A stretch of 51,644 bases of DNA. It comes from Sphingobacterium sp. Lineage in GTDB: Bacteria > Bacteroidota > Bacteroidia > Sphingobacteriales > Sphingobacteriaceae. The notes under the pieces are model-generated. The model did not search any database, was not told the DNA's origin, and saw only the letters and a program-made list of their open reading frames with translations. The position numbers and the translations under genes are program-made. Positions within the stretch are counted from its first letter, which is position 1, and each line of letters begins with the position of its first letter. The stretch spans positions 1 to 51,644 of the forward strand of contig JAIRVH010000078.1 of NCBI GenBank assembly GCA_031253985.1. The letters are read 5' to 3'. This document shows positions 33,940 to 43,769 of this stretch, piece by piece.

Positions 33940-35508
33940 ATGAAGACGATTAAAAATAATATAAAATATATCTTAGGCATGGCAGGCTTAGCTTCTGTTT
34001 TGGGTCTAAGTTTGAATAGCTGTACCAAACTGGATCCTAAATTATATAGTGATCTGACGACAAAAAATGCTTATTCAACAGAAAGCGATATCAATGCAGC
34101 TTTAACGGGAGTCTATACAAGTTTGTCTCCTTATCCGGGAGATGCCTATCTGTATTATGCAGGATATTTGGTGATGATCACAGATTACGCAACCGATATG
34201 GGTTTTTCAACTGCGGCAGGTGATCCCACGCGGATGAGCAATTTTACATACGATGATAATAATAGGTATTTTAAATTTAATTATCAGAATATGTATCAGG
34301 TGATCAGTAATGCCAATATGCTGATTGACCGTATCGAGAGTGTAACCATTCCAGAGGACCGCAAGAAGAAAATTATTGCACAGGCCAGATTCCTACGATC
34401 CTTGTCTTATATGGATCTTACAGATGCCTGGGGGCCGGTGCCGTTGATAACAACGGTCAAGAATCCGACGGAAAGCTACAATGAACCCTTAGTTGCTGTC
34501 GAAAAGATTGATGCACAAATTGCGGAAGACTGCCAATATGCGATCGATAACTTACCCGAGAAATGGTCGGATGAACTGGGCATTGGCAGGGCTACCAAAG
34601 GTGCGGCGCTTACGTTGATGGGAAAGATGTATATGCGTTCGCACAACTATGAAAAAGCGAAAACGTACATCGATCAGGTTCTCGCCCTACGTGATAAAGG
34701 TGTTTATACGTTGAATCCGGATTTTAAGAAAGAATGGTCCGACAATAATAAAATGGATATGGGACTCATCTTTGGTATTTTGCATGAACCTACGTTAAAC
34801 GGAGGCGAGATTACCAATCACTTTGGCCCGACGGACAATCCTGAAGTACCCGACAGATGGCAATACTATGGTGTTTCTCTTGATTTCTGGCGAAAATATA
34901 GTGACCTGGATCCACGTAAAAAGTTCTTCTATTATAATTACACCGGAAAAGCCGTACGGGACAAAAACACAAAGTATGGTTTCTTTTATATGCTGCCAGC
35001 CAAAGGTCAGACCACACCGCCAAGTGATACGGTAAAATTCCTTCAAAACGTTGCAACAAAGAAGTATTCTTATGATATGGTCAATAACTCCTATCTGGAT
35101 GGACGGACGATACAGGTCTTTCGTTTAGCGGATGTTATCTTGTGCAAGGCTGAGATTGAAAATGCCTTGAACGGACCTGCAGCTGCATTGCCTTTTATCA
35201 ATGAGGTGCGCAAAAGAGCTGGAGCACCAGAATATGGCAAACATCCCGATTTTCCAAGCCCTGCAAGTAAAGAAAGTATGATCGACGCGCTTGTTGATGA
35301 ACGTGGATTTGAGCTTGTGTTTGAATACAAAAGACGGCAGGATCTGATCCGTCTGGGACGTTATGAAAAAGTGAGCAATGCTTATTTGAAAGGCCGCGGA
35401 CTGAAAGAAAATGTTACCGAAGCAATGCGCTATTTCCCTTATCCATTGGAAGAAGCACGTTTGCATCAAGAAATGACGACGGCCAATCCTTCGCGATTGC
35501 CTAAATAA
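33940..35508 (+). CDS. SusD/RagB-family lipoprotein (sigma/anti-sigma-linked)
   Basis: This 522-residue lipoprotein has the lipobox region LGLSLNSC. SusD features include NAYSTESDINAALTGVYTSL, QARFLRSLSYMDLTDAWGPVPL, ATKGAALTLMGKMYMRSHNY, FRLADVILCKAEIENAL and LVDERGFELVFEYKRRQDLIRLG. It ends MTTANPSRLPK rather than with the more common NPGY. It should bind the locus glycan on top of the preceding SusC. A hairpin lies between its stop and the sulfotransferase-like gene, 72 bases downstream. Confidence 0.94.
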   Translation: MKTIKNNIKYILGMAGLASVLGLSLNSCTKLDPKLYSDLTTKNAYSTESDINAALTGVYTSLSPYPGDAYLYYAGYLVMITDYATDMGFSTAAGDPTRMSNFTYDDNNRYFKFNYQNMYQVISNANMLIDRIESVTIPEDRKKKIIAQARFLRSLSYMDLTDAWGPVPLITTVKNPTESYNEPLVAVEKIDAQIAEDCQYAIDNLPEKWSDELGIGRATKGAALTLMGKMYMRSHNYEKAKTYIDQVLALRDKGVYTLNPDFKKEWSDNNKMDMGLIFGILHEPTLNGGEITNHFGPTDNPEVPDRWQYYGVSLDFWRKYSDLDPRKKFFYYNYTGKAVRDKNTKYGFFYMLPAKGQTTPPSDTVKFLQNVATKKYSYDMVNNSYLDGRTIQVFRLADVILCKAEIENALNGPAAALPFINEVRKRAGAPEYGKHPDFPSPASKESMIDALVDERGFELVFEYKRRQDLIRLGRYEKVSNAYLKGRGLKENVTEAMRYFPYPLEEARLHQEMTTANPSRLPK

Positions 35509-35519
35509 GCAGATAAAAA

Positions 35520-35542
35520 GCGCACTACAATGTGTGGTGCGC
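35520..35542 (+). other. Hairpin between SusD and sulfotransferase-like genes
   Basis: GCGCACTACA at 35520-35529 pairs with TGTGGTGCGC at 35533-35542 (one G-U pair, 3-base loop). No T-run follows. It may cap the susCD part of the transcript and set different levels for the downstream genes. Confidence 0.55.
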
Positions 35543-35580
35543 CCCATTTGAATGATCAATGGAATTGAAATTATTTACAG

Positions 35581-37065
35581 ATGAAACCAATTAAAACAAT
35601 TGTCGTATTGATTGTGATCGGGCTAGCATCATTTGCAGCTTACTATTATTACGCGAAACAAGTTGAAATTGAGAATATTCAGTTGACTTCACCCAATAAT
35701 CTACCGCTCAACGCTGCTATACAAGTGAATTTAAACAGCGCTGAGGAAGTCTATATTGAGTATTGGAAAGAGGGAGATGCGGAGCTTCATAAGACGGCTG
35801 TTTCAAAGCCTGCTGTTCAGCATAACATTCACTTAATGATGCTTGAACCCAATACAAGTTATAAGTTTAGGGTTATTATTGACCGGATTATTCCGATAAA
35901 ATCAAGTGAACAGTCTTTTAAAACAAGGCCACAGTCGCCTTGGATGGTACACGACTGGATTAAATCCAACCATCCGCACGATGAAAAAGCATTGGGCAAT
36001 GGTCTGGTGTTATTATGCTATCGGGGATTTCCGGGTTACATGGCCATGGTTGATGGTAAGGGAACCATTAGATGGTATTGGCAAGATGAAAAGCTGGGGG
36101 TACGTCTTGCTTCCCTGACACCTCGCGGAACTATCCTTGCTTTATTGGCTCCGGCGAGTAAAGATGAATTTAACAAGCCCAATCAACCCAGTAAGAAATC
36201 GACAAATGCAAGTTATTACCTGAGAAGTGGGCGCATCGGATTTGTGGGGGGGACAGTGTTGGTCGAAATAGATCTGACGGGTAAAGAAATTGCACGTATT
36301 GATTTGGCTAAAAAGGGGATTATCATGCATCATGATGTGCAGATGGATGACAAGAATAATATTGTAGGCATTGTGCGGGATTTCAGAATTGACGACCGGC
36401 CCAATCACCCAAAAGATACACTTTGGGGCGACGCAATTTTGACGATGGATACAAAAGGGAATATCTTAAGGAAATGGTCACCTTGGGAAAAATGGGATAT
36501 TCAGCACGATAAAAAACTAGATAGCTTAAAGCATGACCGATTTCATTTCAATACGATTTCCTTCGATCGCGATAACAATTATCTGACTTCTTCGCCCATT
36601 GAAAATCAGGTTTGGAAAATTGATGCGAAAACTGGTGATATTCTTTGGAAATTTGGGAAAGGTGGTGATTATAAATTAAAAGACGAGGACCTGTTTTATT
36701 TCCAGCATGCTCCACATATCACAAAAACAGGTGAACTGCTACTTTTTGATAATGGCGATTTTTCTCCACGTGATAGTACAACCGCCGACAAACAATCTCG
36801 GGCAATCGCTTTTAACCTTGACCAAAAGAATAAAACGGCAAGAGTAGCTTACGTAGCTCCCATTCCAAAAAAGCAGTTTACAGCGAGAATGGGCAGTGCC
36901 TATGAATTGGATAACGGTAATTTGCTACAGACAAGTTCGAAAACAGGCAGTGTACTGGTGACAGACAAAATAGGGAAAGTACTTTGGGAATTAAACGCTT
37001 ATTTTATTCCGTATCGCGCTATCTATGTACCAGAGGAAACCTGGCGTAAATACAGACAAAATTGA
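35581..37065 (+). CDS. Arylsulfotransferase (ASST)-like protein
   Basis: This 494-residue protein has an N-terminal hydrophobic segment (TIVVLIVIGLASFAAYYYYA) that could be a membrane anchor or signal. An Fn3-like N-domain follows (about 35-115; LEPNTSYKFRVI), then beta-propeller-like blades (MAMVDGKGTIRWYW, NQVWKIDAKTGDILWKFG). This is the layout of PAPS-independent arylsulfate sulfotransferases, which pass sulfate from a phenolic sulfate ester to another phenol through a histidine intermediate. Candidate histidines are His250/His251 (MHHDV), His322 (RFHFN) and His376/His379 (QHAPHI). The gene lies in a SusCD locus with no sulfatase visible. The family call is good; activity and substrate are not established, and a non-catalytic propeller is possible. 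Confidence 0.78.
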   Translation: MKPIKTIVVLIVIGLASFAAYYYYAKQVEIENIQLTSPNNLPLNAAIQVNLNSAEEVYIEYWKEGDAELHKTAVSKPAVQHNIHLMMLEPNTSYKFRVIIDRIIPIKSSEQSFKTRPQSPWMVHDWIKSNHPHDEKALGNGLVLLCYRGFPGYMAMVDGKGTIRWYWQDEKLGVRLASLTPRGTILALLAPASKDEFNKPNQPSKKSTNASYYLRSGRIGFVGGTVLVEIDLTGKEIARIDLAKKGIIMHHDVQMDDKNNIVGIVRDFRIDDRPNHPKDTLWGDAILTMDTKGNILRKWSPWEKWDIQHDKKLDSLKHDRFHFNTISFDRDNNYLTSSPIENQVWKIDAKTGDILWKFGKGGDYKLKDEDLFYFQHAPHITKTGELLLFDNGDFSPRDSTTADKQSRAIAFNLDQKNKTARVAYVAPIPKKQFTARMGSAYELDNGNLLQTSSKTGSVLVTDKIGKVLWELNAYFIPYRAIYVPEETWRKYRQN

Positions 37066-37225
37066 GCAAAGATGTTCGGAATAAAACTTATTTTTAGACC
37101 GCATAATAACCAATAAACGTAAGTGCATTGCAATCTCATTGTTGAGGAAGCAGTGGATTATATAAATCGTGCCGGGCTTATAACGACCGATTAAGACAAA
37201 AATATACAGAATAAATACGATTCGA

Positions 37226-40200
37226 ATGAGAAAAAGAAAAGCCTCATATCAGCTGGCAATTATCCTTGCCGTATCCTTATTGACAAATTCGGTCCAAGCG
37301 CAATTGGCCTATCCTCCGGAGACACAGAAGTGGGATGCTGACCTGCTCGGTAACCACCGTGCTGTGCTTCGTGTAAACACGGATCAAAAGGAGGTTCAGG
37401 TGGATATTCCGTGGCGAAATCGCTGGGTTGAAGCCAACCAGCAGGTGATTATTGTCGATAGTGCAAGCAATAAACAAATTGTGCCAAGCGCTTATCTTTG
37501 GATGAATATGGAGTCTGGGGGACTACGGTTTAAGCCAGTTTCAGGAAAGGGCGTTTACTATGTCTATTATTTACCCTATCAGATGGGAGGGCGCAGCCGC
37601 AATTATCCGGATGCAATATATCTTAAAAATGCTGTGTCAGCCCCGGCAAAAGGAACGCAACATGTAGGTGGAAACTCCAAAGGAGTTACTGTTGCACGCT
37701 TTGATGCCGTTGATCAGTACAATAGTAATGATCCGATGGAAGTGATTGCGCGAAAGGAAGAAGTTCGGAGTTTTTTGAACAGAAATGCCAATAGCGCCTA
37801 TTATCTTTTTCCCGAATTAAGAGAGTTTCCGATCAAGATGGAAAGCAACCTTCCAAAACGTTGGGTTGAGAAAGAAAAAGCAATGAATACCTTGAAAGGG
37901 GTAGCGCAGCAGGGCGAGTTCTATGCATTTCAATTAGGATTGTGGTCACCTAAACAGGAACTCAATGATGTTCAGATTTCTTTCTCGGATTTTAAAGCAA
38001 AGGATGGGGCCATTATTTCCGCGAATAGCCTGAATTGTATCAATACGCAGGGCACAGATTATACAGGAAGACCAATGACACTAAAGGTGGATGTACCCAA
38101 AGACAGGGTGCAGGCATTGTGGTGTGGTATTCAGATTCCAGCAAACACAACAACGGGAACCTACCGCGGCGTGGTCACTGTGAAACCCAAAAATGCTGTA
38201 GCGAAACAGGTCCATGTGGAGTTAAAGGTTTCAAATACTCCGGGAGATGTCGCTAGTGTTGATCAGCCTTGGAAAATGACACGATTACCCTGGCTCAACT
38301 CGACATTAGCGCAAAAAAATACTGTTATAGCACCCTATACGGCTATCGAATTAAAAGCCGACTCTACCTTACATATTTTGGGACGGGAGGTGAAACTTCA
38401 TCCGAGTGGTTTCCCAAAACAAATTAGTACATTTTTCACACCTGAATTGACCGAAATAGGAGCCAAGGCGAATGACTTACTATTTGAACCGATTCACTTT
38501 CATTTCTATCAAGCTTCAGATGGAAAGGAAATCCAACTCAAGGCGGGTGGGGTTCAATTCCAGACCAAAAGTGAAGGTGAATACAGCTGGCTGGCAAAAA
38601 GTGAGTCAGCGGAGCTGCGTATGGAAGTCGAGGGCAAACTGGAATTTGATGGCTATATGCATTATGTGGTTAAGCTGACCGCGCTTAATGACCTATCGTT
38701 AAAAGATGCCACGATGCATATCCCAATGATGCCCAATAAGACGGATTATTTTATGGGTCTTGGGCAAAAAGGAGGAAAGAGGCCTGAACAACTCTCCTGG
38801 AAATGGGATGTGGCTCACAAAAATCAGGATGGTGGCTGGATAGGGGCAGTCGACGCCGGACTCCAATTTTCACTTCGCGATGAACATTATTCCCGTCCGC
38901 TCAATACGAATTTCTATCTTCAAAAACCACTTGTCTTGCCGCAGTCCTGGGGCAATGAAAATAAAGGCGGTATAGATATTGGTCTAAAAGGCAAATCAGT
39001 GTTGGTCAATAGCTATAGTGGCGCCCGTGAACTAAAAAAAGGTGATGTGCTCTATTACAATTTTAACCTATTGATTACCCCTTTTCACCCGATCAACACA
39101 GAAGCACAGTGGAATGAACGTTATTATCATGCATACAAACCTGTTGATTCTGTTGTTGCCAGTGGATCCAATGTGATCAATATCCATCATGGAAATGAAA
39201 TAAATCCTTACATCAATTATCCGTTTATTGCGACGAAAGAAATGAAGCAATATATCGATCAGGCCCATGATAAGGGGTTAAAAGTCAAGATCTACAATAC
39301 CGTTCGTGAGGTGTCAAATCGGGTCTATGAGCTCTATCCTTTGCGTAGCCTAGGCACGGAAGTATTTTCGCCTGGAAAAGGAGGTGGTTATTCCTGGTTG
39401 CAGGAGCACGTGGGTAAAAATTACATCGCAGCCTGGTATGTTCCCCAATTTAAAGACGCGGCAATTATCAATAGCGGAATGAATAGATGGCACAACTATT
39501 ATGTCGAAGGAATGAATTGGCTGGTCGATCATATCGGTATTGATGGAATTTACCTGGATGATGTTGCCTTCGACCGGGTCACGATGAAAAGAATAAAACG
39601 GGTACTGACAAAAAATGGAAAACCGGGCCTGATCGATTTACATTCGGCAAATCAATACAATAAAAGTGATGGGTTCAATAATAGTGCGAACCTGTATCTT
39701 GAGCATTTTCCGTACATCAATAGACTATGGTTTGGTGAGTACTTTGACTACGAGAATAATCAACCTGATTTTTTCCTTACAGAAGTGAGCGGTATTCCGT
39801 TTGGTTTAATGGGTGAAATGCTGCAAGATGGTGGAAATCCGTGGCGGGGCATGCTTTATGGCATGACCAACAGGATGCCTTATCAAAAATTGACACCAGC
39901 CGATTTATGGAAAGCCTGGGATCAATTCGGCATACAAGGTAGCAAAATGATCGGTTATTGGTCACCAAACATTCCTGTCAAAACCGACAATGATCAGGTC
40001 TTGACAACCGTATATAGCCGCGCCGGCAAGGCGATGGTAGCTGTCGCCAGCTGGGCTGAAAGTGATGTTGCGGTCAAATTGGCGATAGATTGGGGAAAAT
40101 TAGGGATAGATCCGGGAAAGGCAAAATTATCCGTCCCTGAAATCCCAAATTTCCAAAAAGGAACAGCGTATAAATTGGGGGATGCGATTACGGTAGAAAA

Positions 40201-40231
40201 GAATAAGGGTCTTTTATTGATGATTGAATAA
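37226..40231 (+). CDS. Large secreted glycoside-hydrolase-like protein (DUF6067/GH123-like)
   Basis: This 1001-residue protein has a signal peptide ending NSVQAQ. Beta-rich N-terminal domains extend to about residue 600. A TIM-barrel-like part follows (about 640-930) with HIGIDGIYLDDVAFDR, where Asp778/Asp779 are candidate catalytic residues, and LTEVSGIPFG. A small C-terminal beta-domain ends VEKNKGLLLMIE. It resembles, from memory, Bacteroidota proteins annotated as glycoside hydrolase domain-containing (DUF6067, related to GH123). It is the most likely glycan-cutting enzyme of this locus. No lipobox is present, so it is probably periplasmic. The activity is unassigned. Confidence 0.62.
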   Translation: MRKRKASYQLAIILAVSLLTNSVQAQLAYPPETQKWDADLLGNHRAVLRVNTDQKEVQVDIPWRNRWVEANQQVIIVDSASNKQIVPSAYLWMNMESGGLRFKPVSGKGVYYVYYLPYQMGGRSRNYPDAIYLKNAVSAPAKGTQHVGGNSKGVTVARFDAVDQYNSNDPMEVIARKEEVRSFLNRNANSAYYLFPELREFPIKMESNLPKRWVEKEKAMNTLKGVAQQGEFYAFQLGLWSPKQELNDVQISFSDFKAKDGAIISANSLNCINTQGTDYTGRPMTLKVDVPKDRVQALWCGIQIPANTTTGTYRGVVTVKPKNAVAKQVHVELKVSNTPGDVASVDQPWKMTRLPWLNSTLAQKNTVIAPYTAIELKADSTLHILGREVKLHPSGFPKQISTFFTPELTEIGAKANDLLFEPIHFHFYQASDGKEIQLKAGGVQFQTKSEGEYSWLAKSESAELRMEVEGKLEFDGYMHYVVKLTALNDLSLKDATMHIPMMPNKTDYFMGLGQKGGKRPEQLSWKWDVAHKNQDGGWIGAVDAGLQFSLRDEHYSRPLNTNFYLQKPLVLPQSWGNENKGGIDIGLKGKSVLVNSYSGARELKKGDVLYYNFNLLITPFHPINTEAQWNERYYHAYKPVDSVVASGSNVINIHHGNEINPYINYPFIATKEMKQYIDQAHDKGLKVKIYNTVREVSNRVYELYPLRSLGTEVFSPGKGGGYSWLQEHVGKNYIAAWYVPQFKDAAIINSGMNRWHNYYVEGMNWLVDHIGIDGIYLDDVAFDRVTMKRIKRVLTKNGKPGLIDLHSANQYNKSDGFNNSANLYLEHFPYINRLWFGEYFDYENNQPDFFLTEVSGIPFGLMGEMLQDGGNPWRGMLYGMTNRMPYQKLTPADLWKAWDQFGIQGSKMIGYWSPNIPVKTDNDQVLTTVYSRAGKAMVAVASWAESDVAVKLAIDWGKLGIDPGKAKLSVPEIPNFQKGTAYKLGDAITVEKNKGLLLMIE

Positions 40232-40430
40232 TAGGGTAATCCCTTGCATGAGAAATCTATCCTGGGTCTTTTGTCTATGTAAAAGATGCAAATGCCCTAT
40301 GATAGATTCATTCCTGCTGTATAAGGACGTGAAGTAATGCCTGTCATGACGGATTTATCCATAAGGGATGAATATATGCTGCCAGAAGGATTCTATTGAA
40401 ATTATGAACTTTTTTAAATTATAAATACGA

Positions 40431-43400
40431 ATGAAAAAGTGGATTTTGTTATGGGCAATGGGCAATTGTGTGCTTGGAGTTTTTGCGCAGCATCCTGCAA
40501 AGGTCTCTGAGGTGAAGAAACGCTATACAACCTATCCATTTACGGATCCGGATCCAATAGCCTCAGCTCAAAAATTATACCCTTATTTTCGCTTCGATGG
40601 TTTCACAAATACGGCTATCGAAAAGGACTGGAATGCCGTGATCTTGGAAAATGATTACATTCGGATACAGGTGATGCCGGAGATCGGCGGCAAGATTTGG
40701 TCGGCCTATGATAAGGTCAATAAGCGGGACTATATTTATAACAATGGCGTTGTAAAGTTTAGGGATATTGCTATGCGGGGGCCCTGGACGAGTGGGGGTA
40801 TTGAAGCTAATTATGGTATTATTGGTCATACACCCAATACATCTACGCCTGTAGATTACCTGATGCGGGAGAATACGGATGGAAGCGCCAGTTGTTTTAT
40901 CCATGCTTACGATATGCTGAGCAGGAGTAACTGGACTTTGGAAATTCGACTGGAAAAAGACAAAGGCTATTTTTCAACACGTTCTTTCTGGTCTAACGCC
41001 AATGTCGTCGAACAACCTTATTATACCTGGATGAACTTGGGCGTTGCGGCCGGACAGGATCTCAAGTTTCTGTATCCGGGAAATCACTACATAGGTCATG
41101 ACGGCGATGCACACGCTTGGCCTATTGATAACCAGGGGCGGGATCTTTCTAACTATCGTGAGAATGCTTTTGGCAGTTCTAAATCATACCATGTACTGGG
41201 GGCACATAGCAATGCTTTCGGGGTTTATTATCAAGATCATAACTATGGAATGGCCCGTTATGCACTTCGGGAAGATAAATTAGGGAAAAAGATCTTTCTA
41301 TGGTCTCAAGCTGGAGATGGCAAGATATGGGAAAATTTACTGACCGATAAGAGCGGGCAGTATGTGGAAATCCAAAGTGGACGCCTGTTTAATCAAAATG
41401 TCCCATCAAGTAGTCTGACCCCCTTTAAACAAATTGGTTTCGCTCCTTATCAAAGTGACACCTGGACCGAATATTGGATGCCATTTTCGGGAATAGGCAA
41501 ACCGAAGGATATCCAGCTTTCAGCAGCTATGCAGCTAAAAAAAGGAAACGATGAGATTTTATTGGAGATAGATCCGAAGCGACCTTTAAAAGATAGTATT
41601 TATGTTCTTGATAGTGTTGGTAATGTGTTGAATAGGGGCTTTATAGAAGCCAAATTGGGCGAGCCTACAAAATTTTCCTTGAAAGTAGCGACTGGGTCGA
41701 GACCTGGCTATCTTAAATTGGGGGAGGATTGTTTTAATCTCAGAACAGAAGAGTCCTGGCCAAAACTGAACAGGCCAACCGTCATTTCGGCGGAAGCAAG
41801 CTCGGATACCTCTCAGACCAAATTATTGGAGATTCGTGATCTTATTCGTTTTAGGCAATATGCGTTTGCCGAAGTCAAATTAAAAGAATTGGCTCTACAA
41901 GCACCTACTTCGCAGACCTATCTTGAAATGGCCAAGCTGGCCTGGTTTAAAATGGAATATCAGTCAGTTTATACCTATGCCCAAAAGGCATTGTCTATGG
42001 ATGCTTATGATGCACAGGCAAATTACTATTATGGTTTGGCTGCAATCAAGCTAAAAAAAGAGAACGACGCTTTGGATGGTTTTGAAGTTGCTTCATTAAA
42101 CCCGGCCTGGCGCAGTGCTTCGTATGTACAACTGGCCAAATACTATTACCGGATAAAACAATATGAACGCGCCGGGGATTATCTTGGAAAAGCTTTGGTT
42201 GCCAATCCATTAAATGTTGATGCCTTACAGATGAACTTGCTGGTTCAGCGCAAAAAAGGAGGTTTAGCTGATACAATTTCCCGTCAGACAATTCTTCAAT
42301 ATGATCCGTTTAATGCCTTTCTCCAATTTGAGGAAAAAAAGACTGTTTCATCCAGGCAGGAGTTTGCCTCCGAAAAACTGTTGGAACTAGCGGTATGGTA
42401 TGCGGACCTTGGTGAGTATAATGCTGCGACTGATTTACTCAGTTCAGGTCCGAAGAACACAGAAGCTTTACTTTGGCTTGCTTGGCTGACAAGATCGGAT
42501 AAGTCGGTCAGTCAAGGATGGTTAGCCCAGGCCGCGCAAAGCAAGCCTAGTTTTGTCTTCCCGTTCCGAGAAGAAAGTAATAGCGTATTTCAATGGGCAA
42601 AGGATAACAGCAAAAGCTGGACGATCGATTATCTGTCGGCGCTATTGTACCGCTTCAGAAACCAATCGCAAAAAGCAAAAGAAATCTTGTCAGCAGTGGA
42701 GCAGGAGCCAACAGATTTTGCAGCCTATTATGCACTGAAATCAAGCTTGCAGGATACAAGCCGTCATGATCTGGCGGTACAGATGATGCAGCAGGCAACA
42801 GTAGTAGATCCACAAGAATGGCGATATGGACTGCATTTGGTGGAGCTCCTAAACAATAGTGCGTCTTACGAGAAGGCGCTTCAGGTAAGTACAGCATATC
42901 ATCTCAAATTTCCAAAAAATTATATACTGACGCTGGCACATGTACGTACTTTATTGTTGGCTAAAGAATATGCGCGAGCCGAGAAAGAATTAGAGGATGT
43001 AAACATACTTCCTTTTGAAGGTGCAACGGAAGGTCATCGGTATTATGTGCAGGCCAAGCTCATGTTGGCCTACCAAAATATAGTGGAGAAAAAATATAAA
43101 GAGGCCAAGTTGAAGATTGCGGAATCGAGGTTATGGCCGATGAACTTAGGGGTAGGTGAACCTTATGCGGAGGAAAAAAATGAAATATTGGCTGACTGGC
43201 TTGAGCAGCAGCTGGGGCCGACGGATAAAAAAGGAAATGCAGATCTTCTGAAAAAAATTGTCCACAGTAAACCATCAAAGAACAGGTATGAGCTGATGCT
43301 TCGTGAACTAGCAGAACAACAATTAAAGCTGTCAGGAGCGGAAATTGCTGTCGCGGAGAGAAATGATCTAAAAGAAATAAGCCAGTCAGATCAGGACCTG

Positions 43401-43490
43401 TGGAATCAAATTAAAAAAGGTTCTTTAGCAACTTACTGGCCAGTACTTATTCGAAAAATCTATTTTGAACAGGACAAACGGCTGTTTTGA
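40431..43490 (+). CDS. DUF5107-type sugar-mutarotase-like protein with TPR repeats
   Basis: This 1019-residue secreted protein has a signal peptide ending GVFAQ. Residues about 60-355 form a galactose-mutarotase-like beta-supersandwich (YIRIQVMPEIGGKIWSAYDK, GGIEANYGIIGHTPNTSTPV), matching what I recall as DUF5107. Residues about 450-930 are helical and contain TPR-like units (ASYVQLAKYYYRIKQYERAGDYLGKALVANP; MEYQSVYTYAQKALSMDAYDAQANYYYGLA). The mutarotase fold suggests binding or turnover of a sugar, with the TPR part as a partner-binding scaffold. It is the last gene of the locus, 199 bases after the glycosidase-like gene. Its specific function is unknown. Confidence 0.72.
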   Translation: MKKWILLWAMGNCVLGVFAQHPAKVSEVKKRYTTYPFTDPDPIASAQKLYPYFRFDGFTNTAIEKDWNAVILENDYIRIQVMPEIGGKIWSAYDKVNKRDYIYNNGVVKFRDIAMRGPWTSGGIEANYGIIGHTPNTSTPVDYLMRENTDGSASCFIHAYDMLSRSNWTLEIRLEKDKGYFSTRSFWSNANVVEQPYYTWMNLGVAAGQDLKFLYPGNHYIGHDGDAHAWPIDNQGRDLSNYRENAFGSSKSYHVLGAHSNAFGVYYQDHNYGMARYALREDKLGKKIFLWSQAGDGKIWENLLTDKSGQYVEIQSGRLFNQNVPSSSLTPFKQIGFAPYQSDTWTEYWMPFSGIGKPKDIQLSAAMQLKKGNDEILLEIDPKRPLKDSIYVLDSVGNVLNRGFIEAKLGEPTKFSLKVATGSRPGYLKLGEDCFNLRTEESWPKLNRPTVISAEASSDTSQTKLLEIRDLIRFRQYAFAEVKLKELALQAPTSQTYLEMAKLAWFKMEYQSVYTYAQKALSMDAYDAQANYYYGLAAIKLKKENDALDGFEVASLNPAWRSASYVQLAKYYYRIKQYERAGDYLGKALVANPLNVDALQMNLLVQRKKGGLADTISRQTILQYDPFNAFLQFEEKKTVSSRQEFASEKLLELAVWYADLGEYNAATDLLSSGPKNTEALLWLAWLTRSDKSVSQGWLAQAAQSKPSFVFPFREESNSVFQWAKDNSKSWTIDYLSALLYRFRNQSQKAKEILSAVEQEPTDFAAYYALKSSLQDTSRHDLAVQMMQQATVVDPQEWRYGLHLVELLNNSASYEKALQVSTAYHLKFPKNYILTLAHVRTLLLAKEYARAEKELEDVNILPFEGATEGHRYYVQAKLMLAYQNIVEKKYKEAKLKIAESRLWPMNLGVGEPYAEEKNEILADWLEQQLGPTDKKGNADLLKKIVHSKPSKNRYELMLRELAEQQLKLSGAEIAVAERNDLKEISQSDQDLWNQIKKGSLATYWPVLIRKIYFEQDKRLF

Positions 43491-43537
43491 TGTCGAAGGG
43501 GGGGATGAAATAATCGAATGACCGTAAAGATTAAAAG

Positions 43538-43611
43538 TCGGGATGGCCGGATTTGAACCGACGACCTCCAGCACCCCATGCTGGCGCGATACCGGGCTAC
43601 GCTACATCCCG
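43538..43611 (-). tRNA. tRNA-Pro (anticodon GGG)
   Basis: On the minus strand the sequence folds into a cloverleaf. The acceptor stem is CGGGATG (43605-43611) with CATCCCG (43539-43545) and discriminator A at 43538. The anticodon stem CCAGC/GCTGG encloses the loop ATGGGGT with anticodon GGG, and the T-loop contains GGTTCGAATCC. The 3' CCA is not encoded. The gene reads proline codons of the CCY type. Confidence 0.95.
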
Positions 43612-43715
43612 TTATTCCAATTTTATACAAAGGCTCATCTGAAATAAAGCCGTTATTGGGAATAATTTTTGGTACGGCTAAAATAGTAATTATTGACAAA
43701 AAATAAAATGTAAAT

Positions 43716-43756
43716 GCATAAAAAACGCATTCAATTTAGAATGGCGTTTTTTATGC
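43716..43756 (-). terminator. Terminator of the beta-barrel protein gene
   Basis: The arms 43716-43732 and 43739-43756 are complementary (GCATAAAAAACGC against GCGTTTTTTATGC, then ATTC/GAAT with one bulged base). The stem lies 14 bases downstream of the minus-strand stop codon. The A/T run lies inside the stem, so it may work in both directions. Confidence 0.75.
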
Positions 43757-43769
43757 AAATATGTGCTCA

